NCBI RefSeq assembly: GCF_000285275.1
Contig: NZ_CADO01000030.1
Coordinates: 1 to 34,734 of the forward strand
Direction of reading: 5' to 3'
Length of the DNA: 34,734 bases
Source of the DNA: Acetobacter pasteurianus subsp. pasteurianus LMG 1262 = NBRC 106471
GTDB lineage: Bacteria; Pseudomonadota; Alphaproteobacteria; Acetobacterales; Acetobacteraceae
Shown here: positions 16,737 to 24,588 of the stretch, piece by piece
Numbering within the stretch: position 1 is the first letter of the stretch
Layout: each line of letters begins with the position of its first letter
Position numbers and translations under genes: made by a program
Notes under the pieces: generated by a model
The model's database searches: none
Seen by the model: the letters and a program-made list of their open reading frames with translations, nothing else
What the model was told of the DNA's origin: nothing

Positions 16737-17162
16737 ATGCAGGCTGATATTTCCGCAAAAAGAAAACATCACCTTACCTTTCCTAAATATCTTGATTTTC
16801 CGTTATTTTTAAATGCAAATTTCCGCAACGACTCTCTACGTAAAATTTTTGTATTTTCTGTCATTATTTTTAATGTTCATTCTGAAAAACTATATGCAGA
16901 AACAGCCCCCAATACCTACTCTGAACAAGACAGACAAAAAGACTTTAACGATGCAGACACCAATCATGATGGTTGCCTCTCGTTTGATGAATTCAATATA
17001 GAAGTTAGAAAAATTCTATCTTCCAGAGATGATTTTTCATCACGAGGCTTTGCTATGCTCCCGACATCTGCTCAAGATGCTATTTTAAATGATGAGTTTC
17101 ATAAAATGGATCACGGCCAAAATGGTTACTTAAATGTTAACGATTGGCAGATTCCAGAATAA
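16737..17162 (+). CDS. EF-hand domain protein, probably exported or membrane-anchored
   Basis: The product is 141 residues. A canonical calcium-binding EF loop, DTNHDGCLSFDE, lies at residues 74-85, with Asp, Asn, Asp, Ser and Glu at the liganding positions. A second, degenerate loop (DHGQNGYLNVND, 125-136) has Asp at position 12, so it may bind weakly. A hydrophobic stretch at about 37-48 followed by YAETAP looks like a signal or anchor preceded by an unusually long basic N-terminus. AAGGAG 12 bases before the ATG supports this start, though a start nearer the hydrophobic stretch cannot be excluded. The second half is predicted periplasmic. The role is unknown; calcium sensing or binding at the cell surface is the cautious reading. 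The gene is strikingly A+T-rich compared with its neighbours. Confidence 0.7.
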   Translation: MQADISAKRKHHLTFPKYLDFPLFLNANFRNDSLRKIFVFSVIIFNVHSEKLYAETAPNTYSEQDRQKDFNDADTNHDGCLSFDEFNIEVRKILSSRDDFSSRGFAMLPTSAQDAILNDEFHKMDHGQNGYLNVNDWQIPE

Positions 17163-17169
17163 TATCTGA

Positions 17170-17206
17170 AAATAATATATTTATTTATGAGAATTTTATA
17201 TTATTT
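17170..17206 (+). terminator. A/T-only hairpin after the EF-hand gene
   Basis: The 10-bp arms 17170-17179 and 17197-17206 pair perfectly, but only through A-T pairs, and are followed by a T-rich run (GTTTTTGTTATTTATTTT). It is a plausible weak Rho-independent terminator for the EF-hand gene. Confidence 0.4.
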
Positions 17207-17380
17207 GTTTTTGTTATTTATTTTATTTTGTATTTGTTTTTGGAAATATAAAAATACTCCACTTCCCTATGCACTGCATTAAAAAAACATCTCTTTTGGC
17301 AGCTTATTTTATTGCCGCTTTCAGATAAAGGAATTTTACTGTAAACAAAGAGCGAGAAGGGCACTGGAGTTTGTAAAAAA

Positions 17381-18055
17381 TTGACGGAACACCCGCAAAA
17401 GCCCGTTACCAAGGCTAAACCAACAACAACCAGACCCAAAAAGTCCTATCGCGCTTCTCAAAAACGCGAAATGACGCGCGCATTTAAGCAAGATGCCTTT
17501 GAAAGCGCTGCATGGAAAGTCTTTTCCAGTATCGGCTTGGATGCAGCAACGGTAAGAGACATTGTTGCCCTTAGCAATGTCTCACCAGGAAGCTTCTATA
17601 ATTATTACAAAACCAAAGAAGCCATTTTTGATATTATCCTCGTAAAAGTTGCACAACGCGTAAGAGGTGCAGCGCGTCTGGCACGTAGCGAGGAAGATAA
17701 TCTGGATGCAATGCTTCAGAAAAGTCAGTATGCGGCTTTTCGAGAGCTTTTAAGCATTCATGGTGCGCCACATTTTCTGGAACTCAACCAGCATCATATC
17801 AGAGCCAAGCTCTTTAATATGAGTGAAACACGGGAAATGCTGGATGACCTCAAGCAAAACCTGCTCAGGGTCGTCCCCATGAAAAACACATCTCCTGAAC
17901 GCATGGACTTTATTGCAGCCGCTGTTTTAACAACAGCTTTAGAAGGGTTGCTGTATATTGCGCGCAACCCTTTGGTCGATATTGATCAGACATCCCGTCT
18001 TACGGCTGGCATGACTGCCGCAGGTATCCGTGCTGCTGCGGCGGCGGCTGGTTAA
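17381..18055 (+). CDS. TetR family transcriptional regulator
   Basis: This 224-residue repressor-type protein has a basic, low-complexity N-terminal tail (residues 1-35). The TetR DNA-binding domain follows, with helix-turn-helix at about 57-77 (TVRDIVALSNVSPGSFYNYY) and the typical KTKEAIF continuation. The C-terminal ligand domain shows no recognisable signature and ends in an alanine-rich run. The start is TTG at 17381, with GGAG eleven bases upstream; an internal ATG at 17471 would cut the first helix and lacks a ribosome site. The gene ends 9 bp from the convergent mntP stop. Its target is not evident: neither the A+T-rich gap upstream nor its neighbours shows a clear operator, and autoregulation is the default guess. 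Confidence 0.85.
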   Translation: MTEHPQKPVTKAKPTTTRPKKSYRASQKREMTRAFKQDAFESAAWKVFSSIGLDAATVRDIVALSNVSPGSFYNYYKTKEAIFDIILVKVAQRVRGAARLARSEEDNLDAMLQKSQYAAFRELLSIHGAPHFLELNQHHIRAKLFNMSETREMLDDLKQNLLRVVPMKNTSPERMDFIAAAVLTTALEGLLYIARNPLVDIDQTSRLTAGMTAAGIRAAAAAAG

Positions 18056-18064
18056 TTTTTTACC

Positions 18065-18655
18065 TTACCCGGCGGCAGAAGTAAGGTGTGTGTACAGGAT
18101 CGAACAGCCAATAAGCATCAGTGCTATTCCGCCACAGATTTCTGCATAACGGCCGATCCATACACTGGCGTGCCGTCCCAGCATAACACCTGCCGTTGCC
18201 ATAACCGTGGTAACGGCACCAATTACCAAGCAAGCTGATAAAATATTCACCTGCATAACACCTAAGCTAACCCCTACCGCGGTTGCGTCTATGCTGGTTG
18301 CCAAAGCTGTTCCAATCAGCCCCAGCACACCACGGCTGGCAGCTTTAGGCTGTTCAACTTCAGCCTCTTCTTCTGGTTCATCCTTCATGGCCAGGCGGAT
18401 CATGTTGCCGCCTATGCCGCAAAGCAGCGCAAAGGCTATCCAATGGTCCACTGCGGCAATCCATGTGCTTAGAGCTAGCCCCAGCACCCAGCCCACAACA
18501 GGGGTAATGGCCTCGAAAAAGCCAAACACGGCACCAATACGCAGGGCGTCATTCCAACGTGCGTTTTTAGCACTGGCCCCTTTACCAACTGCGGCGGCAA
18601 AAGCATCCACAGAAAGGGAAAGCCCCAGAATTCCGAGCGTGAAAATACCAGTCAT
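18065..18655 (-). CDS. mntP: Manganese efflux pump MntP
   Basis: This 196-residue inner-membrane protein of six helices exports Mn2+. The two halves repeat the same pattern, with the membrane-embedded acidic motifs LSVDAFAAAVGKG (Asp17) and TSIDATAVGVSLG (second half) that are essential in this family; a charged cytoplasmic loop (EPEEEAEVEQ) separates them. I use the ATG at 18655 (MTGIFTLGILGLSLSVDAF); a start 18 codons earlier would translate part of the riboswitch leader. The yybP-ykoY-type manganese riboswitch upstream independently supports the assignment and indicates induction by Mn2+. It is transcribed alone and convergent with the TetR gene. Confidence 0.92.
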   Translation of the reverse strand: MTGIFTLGILGLSLSVDAFAAAVGKGASAKNARWNDALRIGAVFGFFEAITPVVGWVLGLALSTWIAAVDHWIAFALLCGIGGNMIRLAMKDEPEEEAEVEQPKAASRGVLGLIGTALATSIDATAVGVSLGVMQVNILSACLVIGAVTTVMATAGVMLGRHASVWIGRYAEICGGIALMLIGCSILYTHLTSAAG

Positions 18656-18741
18656 GAGCAAGTCCAAGGGCCGCAAAACACAAAACAGCACACATCGCCT
18701 CCCGGCCACAGCGGAAGCAATGATGCCGTTGGTCTTGCTGG

Positions 18742-18759
18742 GCGTTTTTTCTAAAACGC
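18742..18759 (-). promoter_or_regulatory. Hairpin in the riboswitch expression platform
   Basis: On the minus strand, GCGTTTT-AGAA-AAAACGC forms a perfect 7-bp hairpin three bases after the P1 stem of the Mn riboswitch. No U-run follows, so it is not a simple terminator. It may be part of the switching structure that controls mntP translation or Rho access. Confidence 0.45.
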
Positions 18760-18762
18760 TGT

Positions 18763-18841
18763 CTCCGCCATGGTCTGCTGACCAAGTGTGTTGACGAAGA
18801 CCCCTCTATAACAGAGGGTGGCTACTCCCCAATGAACGGAG
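18763..18841 (-). promoter_or_regulatory. yybP-ykoY (Mn2+) riboswitch aptamer in the mntP leader
   Basis: Read on the minus strand, the leader contains the conserved GGGGAGTAGCC, a CCCTCT/AGAGGG hairpin, then the conserved GTCAACACACT, a TGGTC/GACCA hairpin and closing GGCGGAGAC. CTCCG (18837-18841) pairs with CGGAG (18763-18767) to close stem P1. This order of motifs and loops is that of the manganese-sensing yybP-ykoY riboswitch, which commonly precedes mntP. The aptamer ends about 108 bases before the mntP start codon. Confidence 0.88.
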
Positions 18842-19020
18842 CCTCTGTATCAATATCGCTCATGTTCCGCAAGAGCCTGAAAAACAGAAGGCTTTCGCGC
18901 AACATATGAAGCCTTCATAATAATTCGAAATAAGAAGGTGAACGCTGAACAGAAACAGCCGTTAAGATGCTGAAGCCAAATTATGCGTGACATAAACGCG
19001 ATAAAAAGGACAAAAACACT

Positions 19021-19632
19021 ATGATAAAATTGTATTACACTCCGGGTGCATGCTCTTTAGCATCTCATGTTATTTTAAATGAAACACGCCTGCCCTTCGG
19101 TCTGGAAAAGGTAAACCTTAAAACCAAGACACTGGAAGATGGCCGAGATTACCTAAAGATCAACCCACGCGGGGCTGTGCCTGCCATTGAAATTTCACCC
19201 GGCGTCGTGCTGACCCAGAACGTGGCTATTCTACCTTATATTGGCAATCTTTCTGATATCGCCGCGTTTCGGCCAGCAGAAGGTTCATTAGATCGCTCAC
19301 GTATGTTGGAAGCTTTGGGTTTTTGTGAAGATGTGCATAGTGCTTTTGGTATGCTCTTCACTCCAGATCTGTCTGATACCACGCACGCACTTTGCCTGAA
19401 AACCGTTACCCGGCGGTTAGAACAGCTTGAGCAACTGCTGGAAAGGAATGGTACAGACTATTTGCTCCCTGCCGGTTTCAGCCAGCCAGATGCCCTTATG
19501 GCCGTAATTTTAAGCTGGGCAACCCCTTTGGAGATTGATTTGACAGCTTACCCCAAAGCACGTGCGCTACGGGACAAAGTGTTTAACCGCCCCGCCACGC
19601 AGGCAGCCCTTAAAGCAGAAGGTTTAGCATAA
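19021..19632 (+). CDS. Glutathione S-transferase (beta-class-like)
   Basis: This 203-residue cytosolic enzyme begins MIKLYYTPGACSLASHVIL, the hallmark of bacterial beta-class glutathione transferases, with the conserved Cys at residue 11 that forms mixed disulfides with glutathione. A thioredoxin-like N-terminal domain includes the cis-proline region GAVPAIE and the glutathione-binding LTQNVAILPYI (normally LTES/LTQS), where Asn replaces the usual Ser or Glu next to the glutathione gamma-glutamyl group. The helical C-terminal domain ends with the usual ARALRDKVFNRPATQAAL. AAAGGA ten bases upstream supports the start. Substrates are unknown; detoxification or redox defence is typical. It stands alone, divergent from mntP and convergent with fdhD. 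Confidence 0.9.
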   Translation: MIKLYYTPGACSLASHVILNETRLPFGLEKVNLKTKTLEDGRDYLKINPRGAVPAIEISPGVVLTQNVAILPYIGNLSDIAAFRPAEGSLDRSRMLEALGFCEDVHSAFGMLFTPDLSDTTHALCLKTVTRRLEQLEQLLERNGTDYLLPAGFSQPDALMAVILSWATPLEIDLTAYPKARALRDKVFNRPATQAALKAEGLA

Positions 19633-19665
19633 GCAATTATCCCTCCTGCCCTATCAGATGCCCTC

Positions 19666-20496
19666 TCAATTCTGAGGGACAGGAGAAACCATATACATAC
19701 CAGTTGTACGTGCAGGAGAAATCAACACCAATCCTGCAGCACGTGCCGTGCGCACTGCAAGTGCAGTAGGTGCAGAAAGCGACACCACAGCAGACATGCC
19801 CGCTGCAATGGCTTTTGCCGCCATCTCATAAGAACAGCGGCTTGTTAAAAAACAAAATCCCTGCGTGAAATCTAATTGCTGCTTTAGCCCATAACCTATC
19901 AGTTTATCCAAAGCATTATGGCGGCCAACATCTTCTCTCACATGCACAATGTGGCCATTAGGTAGGCACCATGCTGCTGCATGCAACATACCTACGCCTT
20001 TATTTAAAACCTGATGGCTTCTTAAATTTTCTAATGCTTTATGGATTGCCCCTGCATCAGGCTCCCGCCCTGTTACGCTACATATTTTGCGGTTTGTTAC
20101 GCTCTCCATGTCGGCACCACAAATTCCGCATCCCGTCCGACCAGCTATCGGGCGGCGCGTGCGTGCCAGCACTTTGCGTAAGGCTTCGGCATTTACCCGC
20201 ACATCAGCACGTAAGCCATCAGGTTGTGCTGTTATCTTTATGTGCCGTAAATCTGAAACGGAAGAAATAATATCTTCTGTAAAAGAAAAACCCGCAACAA
20301 AATCATCTATATCATGCGGTGTTATCATCATGACCGCATAATCAATACCATTATATACCAGAGCAAGTGGCGCTTCTTCTGCTACCAGAAATGTATTGTG
20401 CTCTCGCGTAATATCCGTGTTTTCATGCCCTTGCGGCCAGCTTATCCGTTCCGCATCACACGGAAGCGCTACAGAAAAGGATATATCTTCCGTCAT
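19666..20496 (-). CDS. fdhD: Formate dehydrogenase sulfurtransferase FdhD
   Basis: The product is 276 residues. FdhD receives sulfur from a cysteine desulfurase and inserts it as the sulfido ligand of the molybdenum (bis-MGD) cofactor, a step needed for active formate dehydrogenase. The catalytic CxxC is in GRTGCGICG (Cys123 and Cys126). The conserved core VREDVGRHNALDKLIG and SRCSYEMAAKAIAAGM follow, and the C-terminal SAPTALAVRTA is typical. Its ATG overlaps the mobA stop (TGATG), so the two are coupled. The link to the fdoGHI operon on the same strand, past mobB and moeA, makes that enzyme its obvious client. Confidence 0.95.
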   Translation of the reverse strand: MTEDISFSVALPCDAERISWPQGHENTDITREHNTFLVAEEAPLALVYNGIDYAVMMITPHDIDDFVAGFSFTEDIISSVSDLRHIKITAQPDGLRADVRVNAEALRKVLARTRRPIAGRTGCGICGADMESVTNRKICSVTGREPDAGAIHKALENLRSHQVLNKGVGMLHAAAWCLPNGHIVHVREDVGRHNALDKLIGYGLKQQLDFTQGFCFLTSRCSYEMAAKAIAAGMSAVVSLSAPTALAVRTARAAGLVLISPARTTGMYMVSPVPQN

Positions 20497-21125
20497 CAGC
20501 CATTGCCTTTTGCAGCATCAACATTGTGCACAGAAGCGCAATATTTTTGCGCAAGCATGAGATCTTGAGGCGTGTTGATATTCATGAAAGGATCCATCCC
20601 CTCTATCAGAGGAAAATCTATAGCCCGCGCGCCCAAGGTATTTGCCAATGTACGCACACGCGTTTGGCGCTTTTTATTTTCCTGAGTCAGAAAAGATAAC
20701 TGCGCTGCCAACACAGGCCTGGCAGAAACCGGCCATGCAGCTACCAATGGATGAGACTGCCCGCCACAACACGCATACGATGGCGCAGGCATAAGTGCTG
20801 CCACAAGCCCGGCAGGAATGAACGGTGTATCTACCGGTATGGTTATGAGTGTATTGTACCCATTCTTTTCTGCCCATTCCAAGCCGCTTAACACACCAGC
20901 CAATGGCCCGACATCATGCACACAGTCTGGTAAAATCGGACATTGCCATGCACCAAACCGTGCAGAATCACCATTAGCACTAATCGCTACGGCGCTACAT
21001 TCCTGCTGCAAGCGTGCAAAAACATGATCTAAACAAAGACCCTTTCCTGTATCTAAAAAAGCCTTATCCTGCCCATGCATTCGGCTTGCCTGCCCACCTG
21101 CCAACACCAGCCCTGCTATTTTCAT
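20496..21125 (-). CDS. mobA: Molybdenum cofactor guanylyltransferase MobA
   Basis: This 209-residue nucleotidyltransferase transfers GMP from GTP to Mo-molybdopterin to make the guanine dinucleotide form used by formate dehydrogenase. The signature LAGGQASRMHGQDKAF (residues 8-23) carries the GTP-binding glycines and Lys. DVGPLAGVLSGLEWA is the second typical block, TIPVDTPFIP holds the metal-binding Asp, and FMNINTPQDL is the C-terminal family motif. It starts divergently from mobB with a 96-bp gap and is coupled to fdhD downstream. Confidence 0.94.
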   Translation of the reverse strand: MKIAGLVLAGGQASRMHGQDKAFLDTGKGLCLDHVFARLQQECSAVAISANGDSARFGAWQCPILPDCVHDVGPLAGVLSGLEWAEKNGYNTLITIPVDTPFIPAGLVAALMPAPSYACCGGQSHPLVAAWPVSARPVLAAQLSFLTQENKKRQTRVRTLANTLGARAIDFPLIEGMDPFMNINTPQDLMLAQKYCASVHNVDAAKGNG

Positions 21126-21221
21126 GCCTGCTCCACCATTTTTGAAAATATCTTTCTGGTTTTTACGTTTTTCTCATTCTAAAATCTAAAGGCTTTTAGA
21201 TCTCTTATCGGTTTTGCAAAC
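21126..21221. promoter_or_regulatory. Divergent mobA/mobB promoter region with short palindrome
   Basis: The 96-bp A+T-rich gap must serve both mobA-fdhD (-) and mobB (+). ATCTAAA at 21184-21190 pairs with TTTAGAT at 21195-21201 around GGCT, a perfect 7-bp inverted repeat centred 29 bp before mobB. It may be an operator or a leader hairpin. No known regulator consensus (such as ModE) was recognised. Confidence 0.35.
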
Positions 21222-21746
21222 ATGATGTCTCAACGCACGCAGCTTATTTTTGGCATTATCGGCCGTAGTGGGTCTGGCAAAACGCATTTGATATCACGAT
21301 TACTTCCTGCATTTTGTCATCTTGGTTTGCGTGTCTCAACCATCAAACATACGCATCATGGTGTAGACATGGACAAGCCCGGAAAAGATACCTTTGTTCA
21401 TAGGCAAAATGGCGCTGCAGAAGTTATGCTCGCCACCCCTGAACGATGGGTGCTTCAACACGAATGCAATACCCTCCCCACCATATCTGATTTGCTCCAG
21501 TGCATGCAGCCTGTCGATCTGGTGCTGGTAGAAGGCTTTCATGCAACCATACCTATCTGCCTGGAAGTATGGAGACCCACTATAGGAAAAGACCCTTTAT
21601 ACCCACAAACGCCGAGTATTATTGCTGTCGCATCAGACAAGCCTAACATCCCCAATGTTCCAGACAACCTCACGGCTCTGGATCTGAATGATACAATGGC
21701 TATTGCAGCATATATCCGTAAGCACGCTTACGCGTTCAAAGTATGA
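21222..21746 (+). CDS. mobB: Molybdopterin-guanine dinucleotide biosynthesis protein MobB
   Basis: This 174-residue P-loop GTPase assists MobA. The Walker A motif is GRSGSGKT (residues 14-21). The downstream STIKHTHHGVDMDKPGKDT segment (about 39-57) is highly typical of MobB, as are RQNGAAEVMLATPERW and LVLVEGFHATIPICLEVWR. Met1 and Met2 are adjacent, so the start may be either. It is the only molybdenum-cofactor gene of the cluster on the plus strand, ending one base before the convergent stop of moeA, with no room for a terminator between them. Confidence 0.93.
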   Translation: MMSQRTQLIFGIIGRSGSGKTHLISRLLPAFCHLGLRVSTIKHTHHGVDMDKPGKDTFVHRQNGAAEVMLATPERWVLQHECNTLPTISDLLQCMQPVDLVLVEGFHATIPICLEVWRPTIGKDPLYPQTPSIIAVASDKPNIPNVPDNLTALDLNDTMAIAAYIRKHAYAFKV

Positions 21747-21747
21747 A

Positions 21748-23007
21748 CTACACTGCAAAAGGTATCATTTTGCACATTTCTCCAGCCTGCAGGGATTGAC
21801 CCGCCGATATTTTTACAAGACCGGTAGCCCGTGTAAGACAAAGAATATCAGAAGCTCCGACAGACGGCACAAGGTTAATAAGGTTTTCTCCCTTATCTTC
21901 TATAAAATGCACAGGAAGAAAACAGGTGGTATCTGATGCTGCAACATAAGAAAAACTGCTTTGCCCTTCTATGAGCATACTTGCATTTTTCTCCTGCTTT
22001 TCACCCATCAGACCACGCAAAAATGGCACGACAAACAATTGTGCACATATAGCTGCTGCGCCCGGATTTCCTGGCAAACAGAACACCATTTTCTGGCCCA
22101 GTTGCATAACTGTTATAGGCTTGCCTGGGCGCATTTTAACGCGTCGAAATAAACATTTTCCCCCCATCTGCCTGAGAACAGGCAGAACATGATCCGTCTG
22201 CCCAACAGAAATACCACCCGTGGTAATGAGAATATCAGCTTCCTGCGCACATTGATGAAGGACCTTGTGTAAATCCTCCATACTGTCTGACCCACACACA
22301 TAACGTGTGACGAGCGCGCCCTCGCTTTGCAGCATTGTTGCCAATAGCTGCGTATTCAGTTCCGTTCGTGCATCTGTTGCTGTTGCACCAAACTCTGCTC
22401 CATTGGCCACAACACAAATCTTCGGACGTTTATAGACAGATACCTGTTCTTTACCTTGGTGCGCCAATAGAGGCAGATGCCGCCAATCCAGCTTTTGGCC
22501 ATGCTCAAGCAATATATCGCCTTTACAGAACTCCTCCCCACTCCGGCGAATGTTCAAACCATTTCTGGCATTCTGTTCCAGCAAATACACATGTCCATCC
22601 GTTATGGATGTGCGCTCCTGAGCCACAACACAATCTGCCCCTGCAGGAATACGCGCTCCAGTAAGAATGCTGTAAGCAACACCTTTTTCCAAGGGTGGCG
22701 GGGCATCACCTGCAGCTATCTGTCCGGCAAGAGGCAAGCCAACGCTGCCCGCCTCTTCCATATCTGCACAACGGAATGCATATCCATCCATTGCTGAAAT
22801 ATCAGCTTCTGGGCGAGGCATCACCGCCCTTATATCCTCAGCAAGAACGCGCCCAGATGCCTGCGCGATAGATACAAATTCTGTTGCAAGTAATGGTATA
22901 TTTTGCATACAGGCCGCAAGAAGCGCCTGCGCTTCATCATACGCCACCATATCTGGTGCCCTGTATGTTTGTTCTGAAACAGCTGAGGCTAATAAAGAAC
23001 CAACCAT
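21748..23007 (-). CDS. moeA: Molybdopterin molybdenumtransferase MoeA
   Basis: The product is 419 residues. MoeA inserts molybdate into adenylylated molybdopterin. Diagnostic blocks are ADISAMDGYAFR (about 68-79), AYSILTGARIPAGADCVVAQE, the catalytic-domain ILITTGGISVGQTDHV (usual form TTGGVSVGDYD, with Gln replacing Asp here), VKMRPGKPITV and FCLPGNPGAA. The usual C-terminal domain follows. The gene begins 7 bp after fdhE, as the last gene of the formate dehydrogenase operon. An N-terminal extension of about 19 residues before MVAYDEA suggests the true start could be the second Met. Confidence 0.93.
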   Translation of the reverse strand: MVGSLLASAVSEQTYRAPDMVAYDEAQALLAACMQNIPLLATEFVSIAQASGRVLAEDIRAVMPRPEADISAMDGYAFRCADMEEAGSVGLPLAGQIAAGDAPPPLEKGVAYSILTGARIPAGADCVVAQERTSITDGHVYLLEQNARNGLNIRRSGEEFCKGDILLEHGQKLDWRHLPLLAHQGKEQVSVYKRPKICVVANGAEFGATATDARTELNTQLLATMLQSEGALVTRYVCGSDSMEDLHKVLHQCAQEADILITTGGISVGQTDHVLPVLRQMGGKCLFRRVKMRPGKPITVMQLGQKMVFCLPGNPGAAAICAQLFVVPFLRGLMGEKQEKNASMLIEGQSSFSYVAASDTTCFLPVHFIEDKGENLINLVPSVGASDILCLTRATGLVKISAGQSLQAGEMCKMIPFAV

Positions 23008-23014
23008 ACAGCCA

Positions 23015-23935
23015 TTACCCCGGAAATGAGAATGGATTTAAGCCAGCACGCACAAACCCCTGCTGCACCACGGCGGTATCCAAAGCAAAGCTACCCAGAT
23101 CATCTGCAAGGGCGTCTAGTTCTGGATCATAATCCAACCGAAAAACCTTCAGATATGTTTTGCAATCTCCGCAGCTTTCCGCCTGAAGCGGGGCTTTCAA
23201 ATCTTCAAATGTCCAGTGTTCAAGATGGGCGGATGCACCACATTCCACACAGATACCACGCACTCTGTGCCAACGTGTCTCACACAAACTGCACTGAAGG
23301 TAACGCAGGCCTTCACGGTCTCCCCCCAATACAAGGCTAGCTACCGGTTGGGCACCACAACATGGGCACAATCTGGCCTCTCCAGCAGGTTGTGCCTGCT
23401 GAATATGTTCCTGATCCTGCTCCACAGCCTGTGCCCAACAAACAGACAGAGCAGCCCAGATTACAACAGCCAACCCGGCATCAACCTGAGCATACTCTCC
23501 ACACAACAAGCTGGCAGCCTGCTTTGTTAAAGCTGGAATATCCTGCCCACACTCTTCCAACATTGTACGCGTTGTTTCTGGTACAACACAACCTACCTGC
23601 TGCACCAAAAATAAAAATGCCTGTTGCCATGATGGTATCTCCAGCAACAGTTTTTCAAGGTGATCTTGATCACTCCCCTGTTTTGGCACAGCACGAATAG
23701 CAGAAACATCTGCTGCACCAAGTGGCATATGTTTCAAAATCTGCTGCGCTTCAACAAGACAAGAGAGGAACTTAAAATATCCCCCCTCCGCTTCACCCAG
23801 TTGTTCTGCCAGCAAGCGGAGCCGTTTTTCCCTGCGTGTATATACAGCTTCCAGCACCGGAAAAATCAGTGGCTCAATAGCCTGCACGCCGGGTGTGCGT
23901 TTATCCAGCGGAACAATATCGGTTTCAGAACGCAT
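23015..23935 (-). CDS. fdhE: Formate dehydrogenase accessory protein FdhE
   Basis: This 306-residue cytosolic chaperone is required for maturation of respiratory formate dehydrogenases. Four CxxC pairs (Cys190/193, 215/218, 229/232, 255/258) form the two rubredoxin-like metal sites that define FdhE, in the context RLCPCCGAQPVAS, LQCSLCETRWH, ICVECG and SCGDCKTYLK. The helical N-terminal domain is less conserved, as expected. Its ATG overlaps the stop of the cytochrome b gene (TAATG), so expression is coupled to the enzyme it serves. Confidence 0.93.
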   Translation of the reverse strand: MRSETDIVPLDKRTPGVQAIEPLIFPVLEAVYTRREKRLRLLAEQLGEAEGGYFKFLSCLVEAQQILKHMPLGAADVSAIRAVPKQGSDQDHLEKLLLEIPSWQQAFLFLVQQVGCVVPETTRTMLEECGQDIPALTKQAASLLCGEYAQVDAGLAVVIWAALSVCWAQAVEQDQEHIQQAQPAGEARLCPCCGAQPVASLVLGGDREGLRYLQCSLCETRWHRVRGICVECGASAHLEHWTFEDLKAPLQAESCGDCKTYLKVFRLDYDPELDALADDLGSFALDTAVVQQGFVRAGLNPFSFPG

Positions 23936-24588
23936 TAGTGTGGCCGTTTTGCAGAAGATGTTTCAGCAGGCAATATTTCCTCTTCATACCACCGATCATG
24001 ATGCTGCCGCGCCCATGCACGGGATACGTAACCTGTAACCATGCCCCCAATAGAACCCCGCACCCATATGCCCATATAGATATGCCCAAGCACTAGGAGG
24101 ATAAGCCCAAGCCCGGCAACAGAATGCGCCAGCAAAGCCAGCCGCACCACGGGAATGGGAAAATACATGGCAAAATAGGCACGCCAGATCATTAACCCAC
24201 TTACAAGCAGCAGGCTGATCAGTGACATAATGCCCCAGAACAGTATCTTCTGCCCGGCATTGTATTTGCCAATCTGCAGTTTCTCGCCATGCTTGTTCAT
24301 CAGCACATCAACAATATGACGAAACCACGTGATATCCGTGCGCACAAACAGATTATGGTGCACAAAGCGCACGCACATGCACATTAGCAATACAAAAACT
24401 GTGATGCCCAGAAACGGGTGCAGCAGCCGCGCCATCTGCGGTGGCCCAAGCACATAACCAAGCCAGTTCAGGCTAGGAAAAAACCACGAGATCCCAGAAA
24501 GCGCGACCAGAAAAAAACAGGCAACCATTGTCCAATGGCAGAGCCGGTCCATAAACTTTGTGCGCAGAACAAGATTTTTAGTATCCAT
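23935..24588 (-). CDS. fdoI: Formate dehydrogenase cytochrome b subunit (gamma)
   Basis: This 217-residue inner-membrane subunit anchors the complex and passes electrons to quinone through two b hemes. Four hydrophobic helices lie near residues 14-36, 55-76, 113-133 and 146-170. Histidines suited to heme ligation are in RLCHWTMV (helix 1), LLHPFLG (helix 2) and LLAHSVAGLGLILLVLGHIYMGIWVRGS (helix 4 and its flank), the last being the typical family segment. The length matches FdnI/FdoI. Overlapping stop/start codons join it to fdoH upstream and fdhE downstream. Confidence 0.93.
   Translation of the reverse strand: MDTKNLVLRTKFMDRLCHWTMVACFFLVALSGISWFFPSLNWLGYVLGPPQMARLLHPFLGITVFVLLMCMCVRFVHHNLFVRTDITWFRHIVDVLMNKHGEKLQIGKYNAGQKILFWGIMSLISLLLVSGLMIWRAYFAMYFPIPVVRLALLAHSVAGLGLILLVLGHIYMGIWVRGSIGGMVTGYVSRAWARQHHDRWYEEEILPAETSSAKRPH

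Larger units (their letters stand above)
16500..17340. other. A+T-rich island around the EF-hand gene
   Basis: Base composition here is markedly lower in G+C than in the flanking operon and TetR gene, including inside the coding sequence, where A/T-ending codons dominate. The borders are near 16500 and 17340. No transposase, integrase, tRNA or direct repeat marks the borders, so transfer is only suggested by composition. Confidence 0.5.

Noticed and set aside
17218-17439. 73-codon minus-strand frame with a lipobox-like VTGFCGC near the start
   Set aside because: It overlaps the start of the TetR gene antisense, then runs into A+T-rich DNA; the lipobox lies on codons fixed by the TetR gene.
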